NCBI GenBank assembly: GCA_946011725.1 | Contig: CAMGBT010000012.1 | Location: forward strand, 1 to 40,836 | DNA length: 40,836 nt | Direction: 5' to 3' | Origin: an uncultured Bacteroidales bacterium | GTDB lineage: Bacteria; Bacteroidota; Bacteroidia; Bacteroidales; Muribaculaceae | Part shown: positions 8,701 through 15,592 of the stretch, one piece after another | How the letters are laid out: each line of letters opens with the position of its first letter | Position numbering within the stretch: position 1 is the stretch's first letter | Notes under the pieces: generated by a model | Told to the model about the DNA's origin: nothing | The model's input: the letters and a program-made list of their open reading frames with translations, nothing else | The model's database searches: none | Made by a program: the position numbers and the translations under genes

Positions 8701-11407
8701 CGGTCTTGAAGAACTTAAAGCCGAAGGGAGCATCACCGATGGTGAATACACCGCAGATTTCGACAGAGCGACCGTTCACAGCGCCAAGCTCTTCTTCACC
8801 ATTATTAATAGTGAAATTGGATTTGGTGTAAGAAGTGGCGGTGCGGAGACCGGTGAGGCCGGAGTACGGCTTTTGGATGAGGGTTTCGCCTTCGAGGCTC
8901 AATTCGCGAGGCAGCGAATAGCAGTGAGCGGCGAAGCCGTGATTCTTACGAACAATTTGCGCCAAAATGTCGGGCACGATGCCCAGGCACAGGGTTTTGC
9001 CGTTGTGCTGATAAATGGTGGGCGAGAGCAAGCCGAAACCATTACCGGCGCACAGCTCCAAATTCTTACCGTTTGTGAAATCGGCAACGAATTTGCCGTC
9101 AGCGTTGATAGAGCCGGTCCAATAGAGCGTGCGAACACCTTTTCCTAAGACGTCGGCACAACCTAAAGGAGTAGTGGTGAAGAGCCACTTGCCGGTTGGC
9201 ATTAAGGTGACGTTGCTCATTTCCCAGAAGTCACCGTAGTCAGCTGCATTGGGGCTTTGGAAAAAGATGTCGCCTTCGTTGTTGCTCCAAGTGCCATCGG
9301 CGGCATTATAGCGGTGGAGAGTGCAAGCGCCGAGGCCGCCCTTGTTGGTACCCACGATGATGTAAGCATTATCTCCGTTGCGGAAGAAGTATGGGTCGCG
9401 GAAGTCGCCCGACAAGCCGTTGGGGCGACCGGGGATGAGTTCGCCTAATTTGGTCCAATTAACCAAATCTGCGTCTTCAGGCGATGCGCCTACGATAGAT
9501 GCATGGGTGTAGTCTACACCGGTGTAGATGATGTAGGGATTACCGGCACCGATGACGGGGTCGGTGAACACGGCTCCACTCCAGCAGCCTTTGATGTCGT
9601 AAGCATCGCCGGGCATGATGGCCACGGGCTCTTCGCGCCAGTCATAAAGGTTCTCCGAGGAGATGTGGCCCCAGTGCTGACGAAGCATCTCAGGGCAGTT
9701 GGCATTCCATTGGAAGAAGAGGTGATAACGGCCGTTGGAGTAAACCATGCCGTGACATTCGTTTGCCCAACCGGCGCCGGGCATGCCGTGGAAGCGGGGG
9801 CGCCACTTATCGTTAGCGAAGCGCGATTCGGGGATGGTGAGGTCGGCCTCGTTCTCGGGCTCCCAAGCTTGGATAGTGGAGAGGGGAATGACTTCATTCC
9901 ATACTTTCACATCATCAAGCAAGCCGTTGAATGCAGTGATACAGAACGGACCTTCATAGATATCACTTGCATTGTGGCCGACAATGAGTTGGCCGGGGCC
10001 GAGCTTGATGACACCGTTAGCGTTAGCGCTACCCACTTCCTTACCATTAAGGTAGAGGATTATTTTCGAGGCGGCATCGCAGTCGAGCACGGCCACCAAG
10101 TTGTTCCACTGATAAGTGGGCATGGGGGTGTCGACCGGGATTTCAACGAGGTTATCGCCCACGTAGGTCTTGAACGACCACTTACCTTCGAAGCTGATGC
10201 CGAAGGCGAAGCCGCTCTTGTTGGCATCGTCCAAGCAACTGAAAATGTTCACCTTGTCGGTGCTGTACAGGTCTTTTTTTACGATGGGATATGTTTGGAT
10301 AGCCGTCCACAGCGACACAGTCATTTGCCGTGAGCCCTCGGGCAATGTATTGGTAATGGTGCCGTTGATTTGAGTGGTGTAGCCATCGAAGCGGAGGGCT
10401 TGACCGGCGGCGCCGGGCAGGTTCTCGGGAGCGAATTGGCCTTCAACATGGAACTTGGTGCCGGTGACTAAGTCGTACACATACTTACTATTGTGCAACT
10501 CCATAGGGAAGTGCATTACCAAACCGGTGAAACCGGCCAAGTAGTTGAGCGTGTTCGAGGTCAGGCGCTCCACGTTGGAGATGTACTTATTGTTGGTGTC
10601 GGCACTTTGCCATTGATAAGCGGCCACGCCGTTGGTGATGATGGTGCCGGAAACGCCATCGGTGGCGGGGAATTCCACAATCAGAGCCACGTTGCCCTTG
10701 TTGTGGTCCCAAGTGCCGAGCACTTTACAGTTATAGGTAGATTCGAAAGTAGCTTTAGTTGCTTCAGCAGCACCTTCGTCTCCACCGTTATCCCAGCCCA
10801 CATTGTGGTTTTCGCGATACAGCGAAGTGTTGCCATCGCCGGTGCCATGTATATAGTAGGATGGATAGCCTTTGTCACCGAACTTAGTGTAAGTCAGGCC
10901 GTTAGACATGTATTTGGCGGAGGCATTTTCGGTAAATAAGCGAATGAGCCAGTCGTCATAGCCTTGGCCGCCGGCTTCGACATTACACATATTCACATCC
11001 TTTGTCATACGACCAAGGCTCACCGCATACTTGGTAGCGACCTTGGTGAGGTAGAAGTTGTGACCTTCGTTATAATACTTCTTGAATGCAGCGAGGTTGT
11101 TGGTGAGGTATGAGGGGAGGTTCGCATCACCAACGCGGTCCACGTTTATCCAAATAACATCGTATTTGGGCGTGCCGCCGGGCTGATACAGCACCGGAGC
11201 GGCATCATTGGTGATGAAGGCGCCGATGCCTTGGTCCACGAAAGCGGACTGGAACCACTGCGCGGCGGCCTTCTCCTGAGGCGAGGCTATGCCATCGACG
11301 GAGGTAGCGTCGATAAACATGCCCACTCGCAGCGGTTCGGCCCAGGCCGAACCGCCGGCGAGCAGAGCCAGCGTCAGGGTTAATATTTTTATTAAACTCT
11401 GTTTCAT
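5711..11407 (-). CDS. Giant secreted protein: four DUF4960-type domains with internal LamG-GH32
   Basis: The 1898-residue protein has a signal peptide (1-23, ending AWA), then copy 1 of a ~270-residue domain (24-293), LamG (about 295-515), a GH32 propeller and sandwich (about 535-1005), a Ser/Gly/Glu linker (about 1008-1026), domain copies 2 (about 1027-1285), 3 (about 1287-1565) and 4 (about 1572-1840), and a tail FFNLQGIEV...PGIYI. The repeated domain carries the marks EKxAAxWF, W(I/V)N(V/I/L)xR, L(S/T)xxxxxxxxxLGR, VLGTW and AYQW. It matches the SusE-position lipoprotein of this locus and a family I believe is Pfam DUF4960, found in the levan-binding BT1761. In the GH32 part, Glu550 sits in NECHG at the nucleophile position, Asp671 in RDP and Glu729 in WEMSN. 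The inferred role is fructan capture, with hydrolysis if the active site works. It starts 19 bp after the 354-residue gene. Confidence 0.85.
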   Translation of the reverse strand: MKQSLIKILTLTLALLAGGSAWAEPLRVGMFIDATSVDGIASPQEKAAAQWFQSAFVDQGIGAFITNDAAPVLYQPGGTPKYDVIWINVDRVGDANLPSYLTNNLAAFKKYYNEGHNFYLTKVATKYAVSLGRMTKDVNMCNVEAGGQGYDDWLIRLFTENASAKYMSNGLTYTKFGDKGYPSYYIHGTGDGNTSLYRENHNVGWDNGGDEGAAEATKATFESTYNCKVLGTWDHNKGNVALIVEFPATDGVSGTIITNGVAAYQWQSADTNNKYISNVERLTSNTLNYLAGFTGLVMHFPMELHNSKYVYDLVTGTKFHVEGQFAPENLPGAAGQALRFDGYTTQINGTITNTLPEGSRQMTVSLWTAIQTYPIVKKDLYSTDKVNIFSCLDDANKSGFAFGISFEGKWSFKTYVGDNLVEIPVDTPMPTYQWNNLVAVLDCDAASKIILYLNGKEVGSANANGVIKLGPGQLIVGHNASDIYEGPFCITAFNGLLDDVKVWNEVIPLSTIQAWEPENEADLTIPESRFANDKWRPRFHGMPGAGWANECHGMVYSNGRYHLFFQWNANCPEMLRQHWGHISSENLYDWREEPVAIMPGDAYDIKGCWSGAVFTDPVIGAGNPYIIYTGVDYTHASIVGASPEDADLVNWTKLGELIPGRPNGLSGDFRDPYFFRNGDNAYIIVGTNKGGLGACTLHRYNAADGTWSNNEGDIFFQSPNAADYGDFWEMSNVTLMPTGKWLFTTTPLGCADVLGKGVRTLYWTGSINADGKFVADFTNGKNLELCAGNGFGLLSPTIYQHNGKTLCLGIVPDILAQIVRKNHGFAAHCYSLPRELSLEGETLIQKPYSGLTGLRTATSYTKSNFTINNGEEELGAVNGRSVEICGVFTIGDAPFGFKFFKTGDNEASISYDPATNTVTLNCSTLAREVNDWDHWRGLYTMPIPESLAKGSELKLDVFIDHSIVDVFVNDRWASSVRVYPLNDDADGLCVYSTGNVTVKSLNAWVLDPKASSESGSGSGSGSSESTREPLKVGMFIDAPSVGEITSPQEKAAAQWFQATYVEQGTGAFITNASAPELYWSDGSAKYDVVWINVDRVGSSALPAYLIENLDAFKKYYNKGHNFYLTKAASQYAVNLGRISANVDLAGNAAGGETTGDWWIRLFTDGNASAQFLANGLYSQTLSTNPYLSYGMHGNGEGTLYREDHNTGWNASSLSGTGAKVLGTWDHNDGSVALIVEFPATGTSGTIITNGVGAYQWQTNDANNLYIDNVERLTANAINFLAGDTNPESKVAMYIDSDRVKTIASQQERSAAEWFKRAWVYQGTGEFITNTTDASTITTDNYACVWVNLDRNGYTKDALTDYLNNNWPAFQSYCDAGGALYLSKMATDMLVKLGRITADLKPTSVLKYNTETISDPNDWWGINPYINYNGIAAHGWYRDNTSHPVFAGLQMGTLQSAPFQTYPLIGCNTGETIQRYDQNWCWDLAAEGLGLKGDGVNKVVKFEETCVAKVLGTWTHVKDDASAIMVEFYPINGKGRIIANGASAYQWNDANAYTANMERLSDNCLRYLVDNNRQKIYLGMWIDAADVAEIGSTQEKNAAEWFMETVVSTGHGEFITTNTPGSVINTTNYKTIWVNISRPGFSRPENDSDSALPTSLFDKQEAFNSYYAAKGNFLLTNYGNVFAKSLGRVSALPDLWETVLKDNEDVWAIRCDFEGNEAFDGGTRHPIYNNLTTISESVSFPMIGGSATSTNYNCFWKKSTLTALGEDATRYRLLGTWHQNTDDAYPTVVQFDPDYEKESVQGCILACGASAYQWTDGNVEEYQTNVEIFTLNSLNYLAGYYWDPVSGGVSGAEDVEVAPAEEGPARFFNLQGIEVDGSNLTPGIYILIQGNKTTKFLVK

Positions 11408-11426
11408 CTATTTATCAATCAATCTG

Positions 11427-12491
11427 TTATTTTACAAGCACCTTGGCAGCGGTGTTGCCTTGTTGGCGGATGTAGAGGCCGGGGGTGAGTTCACCGGTGA
11501 TTTCTACGCCTTGGAGGTTGAAGAAGCGCACGTCACCTTCGGCGGCGGGAGCTTCGATGTCGATGGCAGCGGAGTTGTTCTTGGTCAGATAGTCGATAGT
11601 GTTGGCGGTGAGCTTAGTGATGTTGGAGTGGAAAGCGTTGGTGCCTTGGCGGGGAGCCCATTCGTAAGCGGCGAGGCCGTTAGCGATGATGGTGCCGGCG
11701 GTGGTGGCGGTGGGGTAGAATTCTACTACACCGGCCACAGCGTAGTCTTGCACGTGGCCCCAAGTGCCGAGGATTTGAGCATTGTTGTCAGCTTCGAATG
11801 TCACCATGGTGTTGGCGCCCTCTTTGCTGTAAGCGAAGGCGTTGAGGTCCCACATGCAGTTGTGGTCTTCGCGCCAGAGGCTGGTGGTGGGGTCGCCGGT
11901 GCCCAGCAGGGGGAAGGTGGGCCATGCGAAGTCGTTGTTAGAAGTCAAACCTTCGTAGATAGCGTGACCGGTGCGGTTGTAGATTTGTTCGGGGAAGCGT
12001 TCGCCAAGGTTGTCGGGGTTTTCCTGCCAGTAGCCGAGGTAAGCGTTGAGGTTCCAGTTGTCGGAGCCCATGCCGCCTTCGCCGTCACCGTAGATGTTGG
12101 GGTCGAATTTGGAGTCGATGCGGCCGATTTTGGAGAGCAGCTGGGTGGCTTGCTTGGTGAGATAGAGGCAGCCGCCGGCGTTCACGTAGTCAGTGAGCGC
12201 TTGGATGGTGGTGGCGGTGAACGACGAGGGGAGGTTGCCCTTGCCCACGGCGCAGCGGTCGATGTGGATCCACACGCAGGAGATTTCTGCGGGGTCGAGA
12301 TTGGTGACTTCCGATGCTTCGAGCACCACACCTTCGGGATAGGTGGCGGTGAACCATTGAGCGGCATCGTATTCTTGGAAGTCGAGATCATCGACGGGTG
12401 CAGCCACGATGATTGCAGGGTTGGCTGCGTAGGCTTGACCGGCTACGGATAAGCCGAGTGCCACGATTGCGGCGAGTACTGATTTGGTCAT
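11427..12491 (-). CDS. Secreted single-domain DUF4960-type protein with C-terminal sorting-like tail
   Basis: The 354-residue protein has a signal peptide ending GQAYA (about residue 22), one copy of the ~270-residue domain also found in the neighbouring 1898- and 396-residue proteins, and the tail FFNLQGVEI...PGLYI shared with three other proteins here. Diagnostic segments are DAAQWF, VWIHIDR, GGCLYLTKQATQLL, ILGTWGH and LAAYEW. It has no lipobox and no recognisable enzyme motif. It is first in a second block of minus-strand genes, behind a hairpin and two palindromes. A fructan-binding role is inferred from the domain and context. The domain's GGxLYL and VEFY...GxIIANG pattern resembles class I glutamine-amidotransferase-like or ThuA-like folds, which is only a suggestion. 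Confidence 0.8.
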   Translation of the reverse strand: MTKSVLAAIVALGLSVAGQAYAANPAIIVAAPVDDLDFQEYDAAQWFTATYPEGVVLEASEVTNLDPAEISCVWIHIDRCAVGKGNLPSSFTATTIQALTDYVNAGGCLYLTKQATQLLSKIGRIDSKFDPNIYGDGEGGMGSDNWNLNAYLGYWQENPDNLGERFPEQIYNRTGHAIYEGLTSNNDFAWPTFPLLGTGDPTTSLWREDHNCMWDLNAFAYSKEGANTMVTFEADNNAQILGTWGHVQDYAVAGVVEFYPTATTAGTIIANGLAAYEWAPRQGTNAFHSNITKLTANTIDYLTKNNSAAIDIEAPAAEGDVRFFNLQGVEITGELTPGLYIRQQGNTAAKVLVK

Positions 12492-12530
12492 GTTAAAAAG
12501 ATTTAGAAGTTATGATTAGGTTATTTTTTA

Positions 12531-12590
12531 TAGGTAAGAGTACCTATTGATTTTTTTTGGTTGGAATAAAGTAGGCAATGGTACCTATTG
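12531..12590. promoter_or_regulatory. Pair of 16-bp palindromes, candidate operator
   Basis: Site 1 is TAGGTA-AGAG-TACCTA (12531-12546, perfect dyad) and site 2 is TAGGCA-ATGG-TACCTA (12572-12587, one mismatch). Both are followed by TTG. They lie exactly 41 bp apart, about four helical turns, 40-97 bp upstream of the ATG at 12491. No clear TAnnTTTG box was found, so promoter position is unknown. The arrangement suggests binding of a dimeric regulator controlling the downstream block. Confidence 0.45.
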
Positions 12591-12621
12591 CATCCTTGAA
12601 TTTTGAGGTGAGAGTTTTTGG

Positions 12622-12659
12622 AAAATCACCGCCAAGGGCCGAGAGCCACTTGGCGGTGA
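12622..12659 (-). terminator. Hairpin/terminator after the SusE-position lipoprotein gene
   Basis: The arms TCACCGCCAAG (12626-12636) and CTTGGCGGTGA (12649-12659) form a perfect 11-bp stem with a 12-nt loop. On the minus strand they are followed by TTTT (12625-12622). This would end or reduce transcription of the operon that begins at 22631. Confidence 0.6.
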
Positions 12660-12680
12660 CTGCAAAGAGAGATCAGACTA

Positions 12681-13871
12681 TTATTTGAGGTAATTCAGAA
12701 TATTAGTGGTGAGGCCTTCGATGTTGCCTTGATAGAGGTTAGCACCGGAGTTTTGGTTCCATTCGTAGGCAGCCAAGCCATTGGCGATGCAACGGCCGCG
12801 GGTGTCGTCGGCATAGAATTCCACCATGGCGGCAACGCAGTGGTCGCGCACGTGGCCCCAAGTAGCGAGTACCAAGGAGTTGGTGGTCACTTCAAAGTTC
12901 TTGATTACGTCGGGATAAGCGCCACGGCCGTAGATGTTGCAGTCCCAGAGGCAGTTGTGGTCTTCACGTTCGCCGGGGCCGATGAGGGGCAGGTTGGGAT
13001 AGCCGTAGTTGTTGGGGTCTTCGAAGGTGAGGCCTTTGTAGATGTCGTGGGTGGTGCGGTCGTAGAAGCCTTGGTCGGAGCCTTCGCGGAAGTCCCAGCC
13101 CAGGTAAGCTTGGAGTACCCAAACGTCAGTGCCGGAACCGCCCATGCCGTTACCGTAAACGGTCGGGTTCATATTTTCGGGGGTATAGCCCAGAGGCACG
13201 GAGAGCTGAGTGGCGTGGTTCGACAGGTAGAAGCTACCGCCGTTGGCCGAGTATTCACGCAGAGCGGCGATGGTTTCTTCCGACACCAGTTCGGCGGGGA
13301 GGTTTTCCCAGCCCAAGGGGAGACCTACGCGGTCAACCATAATCCAGAGCACCGACACGGTGGCGGGGTCGAGGGAAGCGATTTCCGAAGGACGAACCAA
13401 CACGGTGTTGGGTTGAGCGGCAAACCACTTGGCAGCGGCTTGTTCGTCGTCATCGGGCAGTGCTTCGGGAGAATCGGCAAGCAGCACGAAGCCTACTTTG
13501 GATTCTACGAAGGGGATGGTTACTTTGGTGGAGATGCCTTCCGACACGTGACCATCGGCGTAAGCCACTTTCACGGTGTAGAGGATTTCCTTGTCCATGG
13601 GTTGACCCTTGAGGGTGAAGGTGGTGGCATCGGCGGGCAGCACGGTGGGGTTACCGCCATCGCGGCTTACCCATACGGCTTGGATGTCGCCTTGGGGCAG
13701 AGCCCAAGAGAGGGTGACGGTGCGGCCCGACACCTCGGCGGTGAGGTTCGTGGCTTTTGCCAACACGGGCACGGGATCGTAGCCGGTGGGCTCGAAGTCG
13801 GAGCATGAGTGGAGCGAGCAGCCTAATACCAGAGCCACTACCACGGTGAGATATAATGATATACGTTTCAT
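12681..13871 (-). CDS. SusE-position surface lipoprotein, putative fructan-binding (BT1761-like)
   Basis: The 396-residue protein has a lipoprotein signal with lipobox LHSC (Cys23), a fibronectin-III-like domain (about 35-125; TNLTAEVSGRTVTLSW), and the ~270-residue domain shared with the 354- and 1898-residue proteins (about 128-396; DDEQAAAKWF, VLWIMVDRVG, GGSFYLSNHATQL, VLATWGHVRD, LAAYEW). It follows susD by 20 bp, the usual place for SusE-type surface glycan-binding proteins. In the B. thetaiotaomicron levan locus the protein at this place, BT1761, is a levan-binding part of the outer-membrane utilisome; equivalence is inferred from position and domain. Unlike its relatives in this window it lacks the NLQG tail, as expected if the lipid is its anchor. 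Confidence 0.82.
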   Translation of the reverse strand: MKRISLYLTVVVALVLGCSLHSCSDFEPTGYDPVPVLAKATNLTAEVSGRTVTLSWALPQGDIQAVWVSRDGGNPTVLPADATTFTLKGQPMDKEILYTVKVAYADGHVSEGISTKVTIPFVESKVGFVLLADSPEALPDDDEQAAAKWFAAQPNTVLVRPSEIASLDPATVSVLWIMVDRVGLPLGWENLPAELVSEETIAALREYSANGGSFYLSNHATQLSVPLGYTPENMNPTVYGNGMGGSGTDVWVLQAYLGWDFREGSDQGFYDRTTHDIYKGLTFEDPNNYGYPNLPLIGPGEREDHNCLWDCNIYGRGAYPDVIKNFEVTTNSLVLATWGHVRDHCVAAMVEFYADDTRGRCIANGLAAYEWNQNSGANLYQGNIEGLTTNILNYLK

Positions 13872-13891
13872 TGCTTTAGTTTTGATAGTGA

Positions 13892-15574
13892 TTATTTATA
13901 GAGGTCGCCGGCGTTGTCAACTTGGTTGACGGGGATGGGACAGAAGATGTCGTCATCGCTCATGGAGGCGTTTTGGTAGTAGGAGTGTACTTTTGCTTCG
14001 GAAGCGTAGTATTTGTTCATGTGGTCGGCCACGTTGCCCCAGCGTACCAGGTCAAACCAGCGGTGGCCTTCCATGGCGAGCTCGATGCGGCGTTCCATGC
14101 GCACGGCGCGGCGAGCGTAGTCCTGATTCCAGCCTTCGGCGGGATATTCGGCGCAAGCGTAGGAAGCGAGCATGGGGTTGCAGTCAACGGGTGCGTAGTT
14201 GCCGTCAACGGAGTTCATGGCGCGGCGACGGATTTGGTTGATCAGATCGCGAGCTTCGTCCAAGTTCTTGTTTTGCTCGATCAGGGCTTCAGCCTTCATG
14301 AGCATTACGTCGGCGTAGCGGATGAGGCTCCAGTTGAGCGAAGAAGCGCCCCAAGGCACGATACCAACCTTAACGTAAGGCGATTCGGGTGCGGGATAAG
14401 GCTTCTTGCCGGAGTATTGGCCGTAGAGCTCGAGGTTGCGGCACCATTTTTCGTTGTAGGTGTGACCGCGCCAAGGCATACCGATGCGGCCGAGGGTGAA
14501 GTCCAAGCGGGGGTCAACGTTGCCGGGATAGTCGGCGCGGTCGATGTTCACGTCGTTGAAAGTACCGTCGAGGTAGGGCAGGCCGCGTTCGTCGGTGCGG
14601 AAGGAGTTCACAAGGTTTTGGGAAGCGAGATAGAAGTCGTCGCCGTTGCCGTAGAGGTTACCTTCGCTCCAGGTGCAGTTCAAGCAGTTGTTGAAGTTGT
14701 ATTGATTGGGAGCGTTGGCGCTGGAGAATTGGATTTGCATCACAGCTTCGTACATGTTGTTGTACTCGGGCTTGGACATATCGAGGAAGTTGGGATAGAG
14801 CTGGTATTGACCGGAAGCGATCACGTAGCCGGCGTATTCTTCGGCTTCAGCCCAGGAGGAGGTGAACAGGTCCACGCGGGCGAGGATGGCAGCTGCCACG
14901 TAGCGGTTGAAGCGGCCTACTTGTGCTTGGGTAGCGGGCAGGGCTTTGTAAGCTTGACGCAGGTCTTCTTTGATGAACTCTACGATTTGGTCGCGAGTGT
15001 ATTCATCGGCGCGGCAAGCGCTGGGGTCAACCACGGTTTCGTCGAAGTAGGGGAACTTCTTGAAGATGCGGTACATGTCGAAGTAGTAGTAAGCGCGGAG
15101 GGTCTTCATTTCGGCCACCATGATCACCTTGTCGGCGTCGGAGATGGCTGAGGAGCCCATGATGGCTTTGATAGCCACGTTGCAGCGGGAGATGGAGTAG
15201 TAGTTGTTGCGCCACTTGAAGTTGAGGATATCGTTGTCGGACTGCACGTTACCTACTTCCATTTGGTGCATGTAGGCTTCCATGGTCACACCGTCGCCGC
15301 CTTTGAGGGCGTCGTCGGAACGCACGTCGAATACCCAGTTGTTGATGGGGCCGGCGAAGGATTCGTTGTTGCCGAAGAAGTGGCACATCAGGGTGGCGTA
15401 AGCAGCGGTGAGCATATCCACAGCTTCTTCGTCGCCGATTTGTTCAGTGGTGAACGAGCCTTGGGGCTTGGTGTCGAGCAGGTCGTCGCACGAGGTGGCG
15501 CCGAAAGCCATGGCGGTCAATGCCACTGCGCAGGCTGCGTTCTTTATGATGGATTTCATATTGATTGATTTCAT
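13892..15574 (-). CDS. SusD-family outer-membrane lipoprotein
   Basis: The 560-residue protein has a signal peptide with lipobox ATSC followed by DDLLDTKPQGSFT, the typical SusD mature start. The SusD/RagB helical fold is indicated by MKTLRAYYYFDMYRIF (TPR-like region) and the C-terminal ERRIELAMEGHRWFDLVRWG motif near residue 520. It would act as the lid and binding subunit over the SusC barrel. It starts 18 bp after the SusC stop and is followed by the SusE-position lipoprotein. The first ATG is used here; a second ATG five codons later (15559) gives an equally good signal peptide. Confidence 0.95.
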   Translation of the reverse strand: MKSINMKSIIKNAACAVALTAMAFGATSCDDLLDTKPQGSFTTEQIGDEEAVDMLTAAYATLMCHFFGNNESFAGPINNWVFDVRSDDALKGGDGVTMEAYMHQMEVGNVQSDNDILNFKWRNNYYSISRCNVAIKAIMGSSAISDADKVIMVAEMKTLRAYYYFDMYRIFKKFPYFDETVVDPSACRADEYTRDQIVEFIKEDLRQAYKALPATQAQVGRFNRYVAAAILARVDLFTSSWAEAEEYAGYVIASGQYQLYPNFLDMSKPEYNNMYEAVMQIQFSSANAPNQYNFNNCLNCTWSEGNLYGNGDDFYLASQNLVNSFRTDERGLPYLDGTFNDVNIDRADYPGNVDPRLDFTLGRIGMPWRGHTYNEKWCRNLELYGQYSGKKPYPAPESPYVKVGIVPWGASSLNWSLIRYADVMLMKAEALIEQNKNLDEARDLINQIRRRAMNSVDGNYAPVDCNPMLASYACAEYPAEGWNQDYARRAVRMERRIELAMEGHRWFDLVRWGNVADHMNKYYASEAKVHSYYQNASMSDDDIFCPIPVNQVDNAGDLYK

Positions 15575-15592
15575 GTTTGTTGGTTTGAAGAA

